Of a stretch of DNA of 64,000 bases, positions 25,274 through 32,911 are shown piece by piece (within the stretch, counting starts at the first letter, position 1; each line of letters begins with the position of its first letter). This stretch comes from Streptomyces alanosinicus (GTDB lineage Bacteria > Actinomycetota > Actinomycetes > Streptomycetales > Streptomycetaceae), in NCBI RefSeq assembly GCF_014650595.1, contig NZ_BMVG01000007.1, positions 62,001 through 126,000 of the forward strand, written 5' to 3'. Under the pieces are notes generated by a model. It had not been told where the DNA came from. It saw nothing but the letters and a program-made list of their open reading frames with translations, and ran no database searches. The position numbers and the translations under genes are program-made.

Positions 25274-26026
25274 ATGCAGCACGCTCACCCCTGGCCGGCG
25301 GCCCCCGCGCCGGCCCCGCCCCCGCTGCGGCTGTTGGTGGCCGACGACAACCTGGTGGTCAGGGCGGGCCTGACGGCCCTGCTCTCCGGCCGCGCGGACA
25401 CGACGGTGGTGGCGGAGGCGACGGACGGCCGCGAGGCGTACGAGGCGGCGCTACGGCACCGTCCGGACGTCATCCTCCTCGACGTCCGTATGCCCGGAGT
25501 CGACGGAATCTCGGCATTGCCGCACCTGGTGCGGCTGGCGCCGGTCATGATGCTCACCTACAGCCATGAGACGGCGACCGTGCGGGAGGCGTTGCGACTG
25601 GGGGCCGGGGGATACCTGGTGCACGGCGAGTTCACGACGGAGCAGTTGGTGCGTGCGGTGCGGGATGTCCGGGAGGGCCGGCCGCATGTGACCCCGGGGG
25701 CCGCGAAGGCATTGCTCATGGAACTGCGAGCCAATGCATCTGCACACGCGGAATCTCAAGTCCCGTATTTTTTAGGCGAAAACTCACCTCAAGTGCTTTC
25801 GCAACTGCAATCCCCTATGGGACAGTCGATCCGTTCGCGATTCCGGCTGAGTACGAGGGAGGCGGAGATCATGGACCTCATCGCGTCCGGCATGACCAAC
25901 CAGCAGATCGCCGCCGCCTGCTTCATCTCCGAGAAGACGGTCAAGAACCACATCAACCGCATCTTCGCCAAACTCCAGACCACCACCAGGTCCCAGGCGG
26001 CCGCGAAGTGGCTGGGGGTGGCGTGA
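25274..26026 (+). CDS. Response regulator, NarL/LuxR class, with TTA codon
   Basis: 250 aa, GGAGG before the ATG. The receiver (about residues 18-135) has the acidic pair in VADDN and the phospho-acceptor Asp in ILLDVRMPG, but the usual Lys of GYLxK is His (GYLVHGE). A long linker (about 148-190) is markedly AT-rich and contains a TTA leucine codon (25772-25774), the hallmark of bldA-dependent translation. The C-terminal LuxR HTH (LSTREAEIMDLIASGMTNQQIAAACFISEKTVKNHINRIFAKL) binds DNA. It probably controls the downstream flp promoter (inference). Confidence 0.92.
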   Translation: MQHAHPWPAAPAPAPPPLRLLVADDNLVVRAGLTALLSGRADTTVVAEATDGREAYEAALRHRPDVILLDVRMPGVDGISALPHLVRLAPVMMLTYSHETATVREALRLGAGGYLVHGEFTTEQLVRAVRDVREGRPHVTPGAAKALLMELRANASAHAESQVPYFLGENSPQVLSQLQSPMGQSIRSRFRLSTREAEIMDLIASGMTNQQIAAACFISEKTVKNHINRIFAKLQTTTRSQAAAKWLGVA

Positions 26027-26151
26027 GATGAGGGCGCGGGACGACGCCAAGGGCGGTGAGTGGGCCCGGTCTTGGGCCCTGGGGCCCTCTGGCGGGCGGG
26101 GCGCCCCGGCTTACGTTGTCCGGATCGGAGGCGAACCCGGAGGGGACCACC

Positions 26152-26349
26152 ATGAGCAACTGGTTCAACACCACCGTCGCGTATCTGCGGGCCCGCGCGG
26201 CTCGCGGCGACCGGGGCCAGACCGCGGTGGAGTACCTCGGCATCATCGCGGTGGTCGTGGCGATCGTGCTGGCGATCACGGGTACGAGCATCGGGCAGAC
26301 GATCTTCGATGCGATCAGGAACAAGATCACCGAGGTGACCGGCGGCTGA
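26152..26349 (+). CDS. flp: Flp-family pilin (major pilin candidate)
   Basis: 65 aa. A leader of about 21 residues ends in DRG, then QTAVEYLGIIAVVVAIVLAIT with Glu at +5 and the Flp-type TAVEYLG motif. A short hydrophilic tail follows (FDAIRNKITEVTGG). The ribosome binding site GGAGGGG is the strongest in the locus, as expected for an abundant subunit. The 125-nt gap before it may hold its own promoter. The gene ends inside the start of the next one. Confidence 0.9.
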   Translation: MSNWFNTTVAYLRARAARGDRGQTAVEYLGIIAVVVAIVLAITGTSIGQTIFDAIRNKITEVTGG

Positions 26350-26951
26350 TTCCTCCGCACCGCGACGCAGGGCAGGCCTTCCCCATCTACATCACGGTGG
26401 TGGCGGGCCTGCTCTTTCTTGCTCTCGCGTATCTCGCGGTCGGCCAAGCCGCGGTGAACAGAAGCGGTGCTCAGACGGCGGCCGATGCGGCGGCGCTGGC
26501 AGCGGCCCAGAACCGGCGTGACGACTTGGCGGGACAGTGGCTGCTGTCGTTGAAGGATCCGGCCAAGTGGCAGCAGATCTTCGACGGCAGGGTGAGCTTC
26601 GGCCCGTCGTGCTGGCGAGCTGATCAACTGGCCGGGCAGAACGACGGTCATGTGGAAGCCTGCGACGACTCCCTTGCCTTGAAGATCACGGTCTCGGTCC
26701 GGACCGACAAACGGGTCGGAGATTCCGTCGTCCCCGGCGTGCAGGACCGGCGTTCCGTCGAGCCGGCCACTGCCGTGATCGAACCGCTCTGCAAGAAGCT
26801 TCCCGGCGAGGACGCGGCAGGTGACGCGCTGCCCCGACTCACCTGCAAGGACAAGGTGTGGGACCTGAAGCCGGACGATCCGTCAGGGCTCCCGAAGCCG
26901 TACGACCTCTTCGACGTCCACCTGGCCGACTCACCGGCGAACGATCAATGA
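26346..26951 (+). CDS. TadG-like pilus assembly protein, probable CTG start
   Basis: 201 aa if started at the CTG 26346-26348, which overlaps the flp stop as CTGA. GAGGTG lies 8 nt before it. The frame contains no ATG, GTG or TTG before the conserved part. Residues 9-30 (AGQAFPIYITVVAGLLFLALAYLAVGQAAVN) are the anchor, followed by the RSGAQTAADAAALAAAQ motif typical of TadG-like proteins, then a mature domain with four Cys. Unlike the pilins it lacks Glu at +5, so it is probably not processed. Confidence 0.8.
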   Translation: MIPPHRDAGQAFPIYITVVAGLLFLALAYLAVGQAAVNRSGAQTAADAAALAAAQNRRDDLAGQWLLSLKDPAKWQQIFDGRVSFGPSCWRADQLAGQNDGHVEACDDSLALKITVSVRTDKRVGDSVVPGVQDRRSVEPATAVIEPLCKKLPGEDAAGDALPRLTCKDKVWDLKPDDPSGLPKPYDLFDVHLADSPANDQ

Positions 26952-26967
26952 CGAAGGAAGCGGAGCG

Positions 26968-27552
26968 ATGAGCATTCGGTTCACTGCGAAGGCCCGCAGG
27001 GGGATGGTCGCATTGACCGTTGCGGCTGGTCTGGCCGTCGGTGTGGCCGGCTGCGGTGGAAGTGGTGGCGGCGACGACAAGAGGCCGGCCAGTCCGGCGT
27101 CGGTTTCCCGGACAACCGGCTCCGACCCGAGCAGTCAGGAGGGGCAGTCGGACCAGCCCCTGGCTGAACTGAAGGGTACGAATGGTCTGTTGCTGGAGAT
27201 CACCTCCGCGCAACGCGATTCCGGCGGCTTCGTCACCGTGAACGGCACCCTGAAGAACGACGGGGCCAAGCAACTGCTCATCCCGTCCGCGCTCAGCGGT
27301 AGTGAAACCGAGATCACCAAGCACGGCCCGTCCCTGGGCGGAGCCACTCTGGTCGACTCCAAGGGCAAGAAGCGTTACTACGTTCTGCGTGACACCGATG
27401 GCGGCCCGCTGACCACCACAGGCTTCGACACGCTCAAGGCGGGTGAGTCACTGGCGGTCTTCATGCAGTTCCCGTCCCCACCCGCGGACGTCTCCGAGGT
27501 GGCCCTCCAGATGCCCACCCTCTCCTCCGCCACCATCAAGATCTCCGGGTGA
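26968..27552 (+). CDS. Lipoprotein of the Tad locus
   Basis: 194 aa. The signal peptide ends in a lipobox (GVAGC, Cys near residue 29), followed by a Gly/Ser/Pro-rich linker and a beta-rich domain (about 70-194; LLLEITSAQRDSGGFVTVNGTLKNDGAKQ), similar in feel to DUF4352-type immunoglobulin-like folds. It is 16 nt after the TadG-like gene and 7 nt before the OmpA gene, so it may tether the pilus base to membrane or wall (inference). Not recognised as a named protein. Confidence 0.82.
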   Translation: MSIRFTAKARRGMVALTVAAGLAVGVAGCGGSGGGDDKRPASPASVSRTTGSDPSSQEGQSDQPLAELKGTNGLLLEITSAQRDSGGFVTVNGTLKNDGAKQLLIPSALSGSETEITKHGPSLGGATLVDSKGKKRYYVLRDTDGGPLTTTGFDTLKAGESLAVFMQFPSPPADVSEVALQMPTLSSATIKISG

Positions 27553-27559
27553 GGCCGAA

Positions 27560-28174
27560 GTGACCACCACCCGTCTCGCGCTCACCCTCACCGCCGCCGC
27601 CCTCCTCCTCGCCACCACCCCGGCCCGAGCCGACGACACGGACCCCAGCCAGCCCCCCGTCACCGAGCCCTCCGCCGCGGCACCTGTGAAGATCGACCCC
27701 ACCGATCCCGACCTCAAGCTCCCGGAGGGCGCCACCCTCGCCGCGCCCAAGGTGCTGGACATCAAGTCGGTCGTCGAGGACCAGAGCGGGGACGAGCGAC
27801 GCGAGGACACCAACGCGGATGTCACCTTCGCGTTGCAGGCCGAGGTCCTCTTCGGCAAGGACAGCGCCAAGCTCGGCGACGAGGCGAAGGCCCGGATCGC
27901 CACCATCGCCGAGGAGATCAAGAAGCAGAACGCGACCCGGATCCGCGTCTTCGGCTTCACCGACGACCTCGGCTCCGCGGCCCACGGCGACATCCTGTCC
28001 AAGCAGCGTGCCAACGCCGTACAAGCCGTCCTGGACCAGGACCTCAACGACCCCGACGTCACCTTCGAAGTCCGCGGCTACGGCGAGCAGTACCCGATCG
28101 CCGACAACTCCTCCGAGGAGGGCCGCCGCAAGAACCGCCGCGTCGAGGTGTCCTTCCCCCGCACCCAGGGATAG
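27560..28174 (+). CDS. Secreted OmpA-C-like (peptidoglycan-binding) protein
   Basis: 204 aa from a GTG with GAGG upstream. A Sec signal peptide (cleavage after ARA) and a linker are followed by an OmpA/MotB C-terminal domain (about 85-200): EVLFGKDSAKLGDEAKARIATIAEEI, VFGFTDDLGSAAHGDILSKQRANAV and GEQYPIADNSSEEGRRKNRRVEVSF. These contain the Asp and Arg that contact peptidoglycan in the family. In this locus it may anchor the Tad machine to the wall, replacing the outer-membrane parts of Gram-negative systems (inference). Confidence 0.87.
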   Translation: MTTTRLALTLTAAALLLATTPARADDTDPSQPPVTEPSAAAPVKIDPTDPDLKLPEGATLAAPKVLDIKSVVEDQSGDERREDTNADVTFALQAEVLFGKDSAKLGDEAKARIATIAEEIKKQNATRIRVFGFTDDLGSAAHGDILSKQRANAVQAVLDQDLNDPDVTFEVRGYGEQYPIADNSSEEGRRKNRRVEVSFPRTQG

Positions 28175-28176
28175 GA

Positions 28177-28557
28177 CTACTCACTCCCCTCGACGCCCAC
28201 CCGCACCCCGGCCCGCAGCCCCCACCCCGCCATCGTGCCCGCCTCCGCCTCCAGCACATGCCGGGCCCGCGGCCGGGGCAGGCCCAGGCGGCCCGGTGGC
28301 ATCGTGCGGACGGCGAGCACGGTCAGACGGCGGTCGAGGTAGGCGACGTCGATCGGGATCCGCATCCCGAACGTGTGCACACCGCTCGCCGGTGACAGCA
28401 GCAGCACCCCGTCGACCGCGTCCCGGCCCAGCAGCCCCTTCGTCCGGGCCCGGTACGACGCCGCGATCTCCAGCGGGAGGACCACCCGGGGCCCTGCCTC
28501 GTCCTCTTCCCCCGGCACGACCAGCCGTCCGGTTCCGTCCCGCCAGCGTCTGCCCAT
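28177..28557 (-). CDS. DUF192 family protein
   Basis: 126 aa. It has the DUF192 core: ARTKGLLGRDAVDGVLLL, VHTFGMRIPIDVAYLDRRLTVL and the C-terminal ARHVLEAEAGTMAGWGLRAGV. No signal peptide is seen, although many family members are exported. It converges with the OmpA gene with 2 nt between stops. DUF192 genes often border Tad loci in actinobacteria as I recall, but no activity is established. Confidence 0.87.
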   Translation of the reverse strand: MGRRWRDGTGRLVVPGEEDEAGPRVVLPLEIAASYRARTKGLLGRDAVDGVLLLSPASGVHTFGMRIPIDVAYLDRRLTVLAVRTMPPGRLGLPRPRARHVLEAEAGTMAGWGLRAGVRVGVEGSE

Positions 28558-28637
28558 ATCGCCTTCCGCCCCCTCGTCCCCTGAGCTTCTCGAAACCCGG
28601 TTGCCACCCCACCATCTCCCCCACTAGGAAGGCGTCC

Positions 28638-29510
28638 ATGACTGGACTCGGTGTCGTGTTCCGCCCTCAGCTTCCGCCCGAGCGCCTGCGGGCGGTCGCC
28701 CGCGCCGCGGACGACGTGGGGCTGGAGGAACTGTGGCTGTGGGAGGACTGTTTCCGGGAGGGCGGGATCTCGACCGCCGCCGCGGCACTCGCGTGGACCG
28801 AGCGGGTGCGGGTCGGCGTCGGACTGCTGCCCGTACCCCTCAGGAACGTCGCCCTGACCGCCATGGAAGCCGCTTCCCTGCAACGGATGTTCCCCGGCCG
28901 GGCGACCCTCGTCGTCGGCCACGGTGTGCAGGACTGGATGGGCCAGGTCGGCGCCCGCGCCGCCTCCCCGCTCACCCTCCTCGGTGAGCATCTCGACGCC
29001 CTGCGCGCCCTGTTGCGCGGCGAACGGCTCTCCGTGCGCGGCCGGTACGTCACCCTGGACGACGTCGCCCTCGACTGGCCGCCCGAGCAGGCGGTGCCCG
29101 TGCTGGCCGGTGCCACCGGCCCGCGTACGCTGCGCCTGTCCGGCGCCAGGGCCGACGGCACACTCCTCACCGCCGCCACCTCCGCGGACGGCGTACGGCA
29201 GGCCCGCCGGCTCATCGAGGAGGCGGCGAAGGAGGCCGGGCGCGACGAACCGCACCGCCTGGTCGTCTATCTGCTCGCCGTCACGGGGCCCGACGCCGAT
29301 GCCCGGCTGCGCGCCGAACGCGCCGCGGAGGGGCTGGATCCGGCCTCGGACGTGGGGGTGGCGGGCGATGCGGGCGCCGTGGCCACGGCCGTACGGCGAC
29401 TGGCGGAGGCCGGCGCCGACACCGTCGTGCTGCAGCCGACCGGCGACGAGCCCGACCCGGAGGGCTTTGTACGGTTCGCCGCCGAGGAGGTCCGGCCCCT
29501 GGTGCGGTGA
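28638..29510 (+). CDS. LLM-class F420/FMN-dependent oxidoreductase
   Basis: 290 aa luciferase-like monooxygenase fold: VFRPQLPPERLRAVARAADDVGLEELWLWED at the start, VRVGVGLLPVPLRN, FPGRATLVVGHG near residue 95, and PVLAGATGPRTLRLSGARADG near 155-175. The cofactor is F420 or FMN; the sequence alone does not decide which. The substrate is unknown. It stands alone between the Tad locus and a DinB gene. Confidence 0.9.
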   Translation: MTGLGVVFRPQLPPERLRAVARAADDVGLEELWLWEDCFREGGISTAAAALAWTERVRVGVGLLPVPLRNVALTAMEAASLQRMFPGRATLVVGHGVQDWMGQVGARAASPLTLLGEHLDALRALLRGERLSVRGRYVTLDDVALDWPPEQAVPVLAGATGPRTLRLSGARADGTLLTAATSADGVRQARRLIEEAAKEAGRDEPHRLVVYLLAVTGPDADARLRAERAAEGLDPASDVGVAGDAGAVATAVRRLAEAGADTVVLQPTGDEPDPEGFVRFAAEEVRPLVR

Positions 29511-29591
29511 GGCGGCGGGGAGGCGTGGTCCGAGGAGGCCGGCCGGTGGCCGAGACGCGCTCCGTGTACGCCCTGGCCGCCCCGTTGCCGG

Positions 29592-30089
29592 TCAGGCCCG
29601 GCTCGTGAGCGGCGGGTGGTCGCCGGTGGCGCCGTCGATCAGCTCGCGCAGGATGTCCATGTGTCCGGCGTGCCGGGCGGTCTCCTCGACCATGTGGACC
29701 AGGGTCCAGCGCAGGCTCACGGTGATGTCCTGCCAGGCCGGCCGCCCCTGAGCCTGCAGGGACAGGCCGTCGATCATGGTGTCGGCGGCGGCGCGGGCCC
29801 GGCCGTAGAAGGCGAGGATCTGTTCCGTCGTCTCCTGCGGGGTGATCCGCATGTCGTCGTACGGGTCGAACCACAGGGGCTCGGCCGTGCCGCCGAAGGT
29901 CTCCACGAACCAGCCGTACTCCACACTGGCCAGATGCTTGACCAGGCCCAGCAGATTGGTGCCGGTGGGGGTCATCGGCCGGCGCAGCTGCTCGTCGTCG
30001 AGGCCCTCCAGCTTCCACAGCACGGCGTCCCGGTGCCGGTTCAGGCTCGCGTGCAGCGTCTGCTTCTCTCCGGCGGAGCAGGTCGTCAT
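29592..30089 (-). CDS. DinB/DUF664 family protein
   Basis: 165 aa four-helix-bundle protein. Metal-type His residues sit in LGLVKHLASVEYGW (about residue 50) and ETARHAGHMDILRE (about 140). Family members include mycothiol- and bacillithiol-dependent transferases. In Streptomyces many DUF664 proteins accompany detoxification genes. The partner is unknown, and it is divergent from the methyltransferase gene. Confidence 0.87.
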   Translation of the reverse strand: MTTCSAGEKQTLHASLNRHRDAVLWKLEGLDDEQLRRPMTPTGTNLLGLVKHLASVEYGWFVETFGGTAEPLWFDPYDDMRITPQETTEQILAFYGRARAAADTMIDGLSLQAQGRPAWQDITVSLRWTLVHMVEETARHAGHMDILRELIDGATGDHPPLTSRA

Positions 30090-30132
30090 GCGGATGGAAA
30101 TTAGCAGGCCGCTCCGACAGCGCCCTGCGATC

Positions 30133-30927
30133 ATGGCCCGTATGGCAGTGGACCGGTCCTTCGAGGACCTCGTGGCCGAGGGTGCCGCCGCACCGACCGA
30201 GGGATGGGACTTCTCCTGGTTCGAGGGGCGGGCGAGCGAGGAGCGGCCCTCATGGGGGTACGCCGTGTCGGCGGGGGAGCGGCTGGCCCACGCGCGGGCG
30301 GCCCTCGACATCCAGACCGGCGGCGGTGAGGTCCTGGACTTCGCGCTGAGCCGCGCCGAGCCGGCCCGGCCGCCGCTGGCCGCCGCGACGGAGGGCTGGC
30401 CGCCGAACGTGGCGAAGGCCACCGCCCTGCTCCGGCCGCGTGGTGTGGTGGTGGTCGCCGCCCCGGACGACGCGCCGCTGCCGTTCGCCGACGAGACCTT
30501 CGACCTGGTCCTCAGCCGCCATCCGGTGCGCCCCTTCTGGGACGAGATCGCCCGGGTGCTGCGGCCCGGCGGCACCTACTTCGCCCAGCATGTCGGGCCG
30601 GCCAGCGTCTTCGAGCTGGTCGAGTACTTCCTCGGGCCGCAGCCGGAGCAGGTGCGCACCGCCCGGGACCCCGAGCACGAGCGGGCCGACGCCGAGGCGG
30701 CGGGGCTTCAGGTGGCCGGGCTGCGAGCACAGCGGCTGCGGATGGAGTTCCACGACATCGCCGCCGTCGTCCATTTCCTGCGCAAGGTGGTGTGGATGGT
30801 CCCGGGCTTCACGGTGGAGGAGTACGAGCCCCGGCTCCGCACGCTGCACGAACGGATCGAGCGGGAAGGGCCGTTCGTCGCGCACAGCGCCCGGCATCTC
30901 TTCGACGTTCGCAGGCCGGCCCGCTGA
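30133..30927 (+). CDS. Class I SAM-dependent methyltransferase
   Basis: 264 aa. SAM motif I reads ALDIQTGGGEVL, later strands include GVVVVAAPDDAPLPFADETFDLVLSRHPV, and the post-motif is RVLRPGGTYFAQHVGP. The region C-terminal to it (HDIAAVVHFLRKVVWMVPGF) is shared with a group of actinobacterial methyltransferases of unknown substrate. The start could be 30133 or 30142 (MARM); neither has a clear ribosome binding site. Confidence 0.85.
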   Translation: MARMAVDRSFEDLVAEGAAAPTEGWDFSWFEGRASEERPSWGYAVSAGERLAHARAALDIQTGGGEVLDFALSRAEPARPPLAAATEGWPPNVAKATALLRPRGVVVVAAPDDAPLPFADETFDLVLSRHPVRPFWDEIARVLRPGGTYFAQHVGPASVFELVEYFLGPQPEQVRTARDPEHERADAEAAGLQVAGLRAQRLRMEFHDIAAVVHFLRKVVWMVPGFTVEEYEPRLRTLHERIEREGPFVAHSARHLFDVRRPAR

Positions 30928-30930
30928 CGA

Positions 30931-30983
30931 ACCGGGTGCGCCGGAGAAAACGGCTGAAAACAGCCGTGGTTCACCCGGAGTTT
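30931..30983 (+). terminator. Two-tier hairpin after the methyltransferase gene
   Basis: Outer arms CCGGGTG and CACCCGG enclose a perfect inner hairpin (ACGGCTG, AAAA loop, CAGCCGT), followed by a short GTTTTCC run. It lies 3-4 nt past the stop codon. Confidence 0.65.
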
Positions 30984-31384
30984 TCCATAGGTTTCCACAT
31001 CGTTATCTGCTCCGGTTCACATCCGCCTCACTGGTCACGTAAGTTCAGACCAACGTTATTCGCGACAGCAAAACTGCGCGGGCGGCACCGCGCAGTGGAG
31101 GGGGCTGTGCGGCGCCGTGACGCCCGGTGATCTCGCTGTGTACGCGTAGCGGAATCGTCAAGTCACCATTCACCGGTGGGGTAGCCCGTCGGGGGGACCC
31201 GGGGGCGACTCGTCGACACGTTCCCAAGACGGCCCAAACCATCCGGATCCATCAGGATCCCTCCGAATCACTTTGTATCCGACCGGTTTCTCCTGGGATT
31301 CCGCTGTGAATCGGCCATGCGGCACCCCTGAATCCAGTGTTCCGCGCCCACCGGGGCGTCGCCGGATGATTCCGGAGAGTAGTT
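30984..31384. other. Gene-free stretch with one strong hairpin and AT-rich patches
   Basis: No convincing gene is present. A perfect 9-bp hairpin (31073-31081 with 31088-31096, loop GCGGCA) is followed by GGAGG and a seven-codon open frame starting GTG (MRRRDAR). The stretch from 31020 to 31075 and the one from 31230 to 31320 are poorer in GC than the rest and may hold promoters. See the findings. Confidence 0.5.
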
Positions 31385-31481
31385 GTGCCCCGCCGATGCA
31401 CCCACCATCCCTTACGAAGGGTTATGGTGGAAACCCCCCCTCGGGCCGGTCCGTCTCCCCCCCACGGACCGGCCCGTTTTT
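31385..31481 (+). ncRNA. Candidate small RNA or attenuator upstream of uppS
   Basis: Hairpin 1 pairs CCACCAT with ATGGTGG and CCCTT with AAGGG. It is followed by a run of seven C. Hairpin 2 is a perfect 13-bp stem (31442-31454 with 31464-31476) whose loop contains another run of seven C, followed by TTTTT (31477-31481), a textbook intrinsic terminator. Because it lies 280 nt before uppS and 460 nt after the last gene, it more likely ends a separate short transcript than the methyltransferase mRNA. The two C-runs recall actinobacterial 6C RNA, but I cannot confirm that family. Confidence 0.55.
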
Positions 31482-31764
31482 CATGTCCGCCGCCGAGGGG
31501 ACGTTCGAGGGGACGTTCGCCGGGAACGCCGGGAACCTCTCGGCGGGGGCCGAGCGTCCCTGTTCGAGGGGCGCGGGACCGTGCTCGATGTGCGGCTCCG
31601 GCGCGTGCGCGCGACCAGCCGCAGCGGACCCGCGGCAGACGGCGAATCCGCACCCACCCCACCCCCGATCCCCAAACCCCGGGCCAGAACCAAACCTCCA
31701 GCGGGGGTAGGCTCAACGGCTCCGGCACCCACCGCACCGATCTCCCCATCCCCCGGAGGGCCAC

Positions 31765-32538
31765 GTGAACCTGCGCGAGAAGCTGCGCAGCCTGCTCGTC
31801 AGGCTCTACGCACGCCGGGTGGAGGGCCACCTGGACCACGACCAGGTGCCCAAGCACATCGGCGTCATCATGGACGGCAACCGCCGTTGGGCGAAGGCGT
31901 CCGGTTCCTCCGCCGTCCACGGCCACCGGGCCGGTGCCGACAAGATCGAGGAGTTCCTCGGCTGGTGCACCGAGACCGACGTCGAGGTCGTCACCCTCTG
32001 GCTGCTGTCCACGGACAACTTCGACCGGCCGCAGGAGGAACTCGTCCCGCTGCTCGGCATCATCGAGAACGTCGTCCGCACCCTCGCCGCCGACGGCCGC
32101 TGGCGCGTACACCACGTCGGCGCGATGGACCTGCTGCCGGCCGGCCTGCAGCATGTGCTGAAGGAGGCGGAGGAGAACACCGCCCACGTCGACGGGATAC
32201 TCGTCAACGTGGCCATCGGCTACGGCGGCCGGCAGGAGATCGCCGACGCCGTGCGCTCCATGCTGCTCGACGCCCAGGACAAGGGGGTCGCGATGGAGGA
32301 ACTCGCCGAGTCCGTCGACATCGACATGATCGGCCGTCATCTCTACACCGGTGCGCAGCCCGATCCGGACCTCGTCATCCGCACCAGCGGCGAACAGCGG
32401 CTGTCCGGATTCATGCTGTGGCAGACCGCGCACTCGGAGTACTACTTCTGCGACGTCTTCTGGCCTGCCTTCCGCAAGGTCGACTTCCTGCGCGCCCTGC
32501 GCGACTACGCCGCACGTCACCGACGTTACGGCGGCTGA
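31765..32538 (+). CDS. uppS: Isoprenyl (undecaprenyl-type) diphosphate synthase
   Basis: 257 aa cis-prenyltransferase. The P-loop region HIGVIMDGNRRWA (about residues 31-43) contains the catalytic Asp. The C-terminal signature DLVIRTSGEQRLSGFM and the WQTAHSEYYFCDVFWP region are complete. It condenses isopentenyl diphosphate units onto an allylic primer to give the polyprenyl carrier used in wall synthesis. The start GTG has GGAGG 6 nt upstream. Streptomyces usually have more than one such enzyme, so product chain length is open. Confidence 0.93.
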   Translation: MNLREKLRSLLVRLYARRVEGHLDHDQVPKHIGVIMDGNRRWAKASGSSAVHGHRAGADKIEEFLGWCTETDVEVVTLWLLSTDNFDRPQEELVPLLGIIENVVRTLAADGRWRVHHVGAMDLLPAGLQHVLKEAEENTAHVDGILVNVAIGYGGRQEIADAVRSMLLDAQDKGVAMEELAESVDIDMIGRHLYTGAQPDPDLVIRTSGEQRLSGFMLWQTAHSEYYFCDVFWPAFRKVDFLRALRDYAARHRRYGG

Positions 32539-32548
32539 GACACCCCGG

Positions 32549-32583
32549 ACGCCCCGTCGGCCCGCCCGCCGACGGGGCGTTCC
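32549..32583 (+). terminator. Terminator of uppS
   Basis: A perfect 13-bp stem (32549-32561 with 32568-32580, loop CCGCCC) is followed by TCC, 10 nt after the uppS stop. Confidence 0.8.
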
Positions 32584-32585
32584 GC

Positions 32586-32911
32586 TCACCCCGGTTCGCG
32601 TGGACGTAACGAGGAGTTCACCGGCACGCCGGTGGCCACATTTGCATGGCGGCTAGTGTTCGAGGGCATAAGGCAAACAGGCCGACACCCGAACCACGGG
32701 CGTCGGATCTCAGCGGACGGCACGGGGCCGTCCGCCCGGGAGGCCCTTTGCACCAGCCCGATCGTGCGGTCACTGCACGGAAGCAGCCGCGGAGGGCCGG
32801 TTCTCGGCCCGCCGTACGCGCGGGCCGGACACCGGCCGTGGTAGCCCCACCCTCCCGGCCCGGCTTCCACTCCGTCGCTCCCCGACCTCATCCGAGGGGG
32901 TACGTCCTTCC
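32586..32911 (+). other. Structured intergenic region / long leader upstream of phoH
   Basis: No gene is seen. An AT-richer patch (CACATTTGCATGGCGGCTAGTG, 32637-32658 region) could contain a promoter. Downstream are three consecutive hairpins: 32682-32691 with 32697-32706 (one mismatch), 32715-32721 with 32727-32733, and GGCCCGC/GCGGGCC-type pairing near 32805-32826. The RNA would be about 250 nt before the GTG of phoH, which is unusually long. No known riboswitch signature was recognised. Confidence 0.45.

Noticed and set aside
31385-31481. Firm assignment to the 6C RNA family
   Set aside because: The two C-runs fit, but only one of them is inside a hairpin loop and the genomic position is not the one I remember for 6C (next to a ParA/Tad cluster). 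A covariance search would decide.
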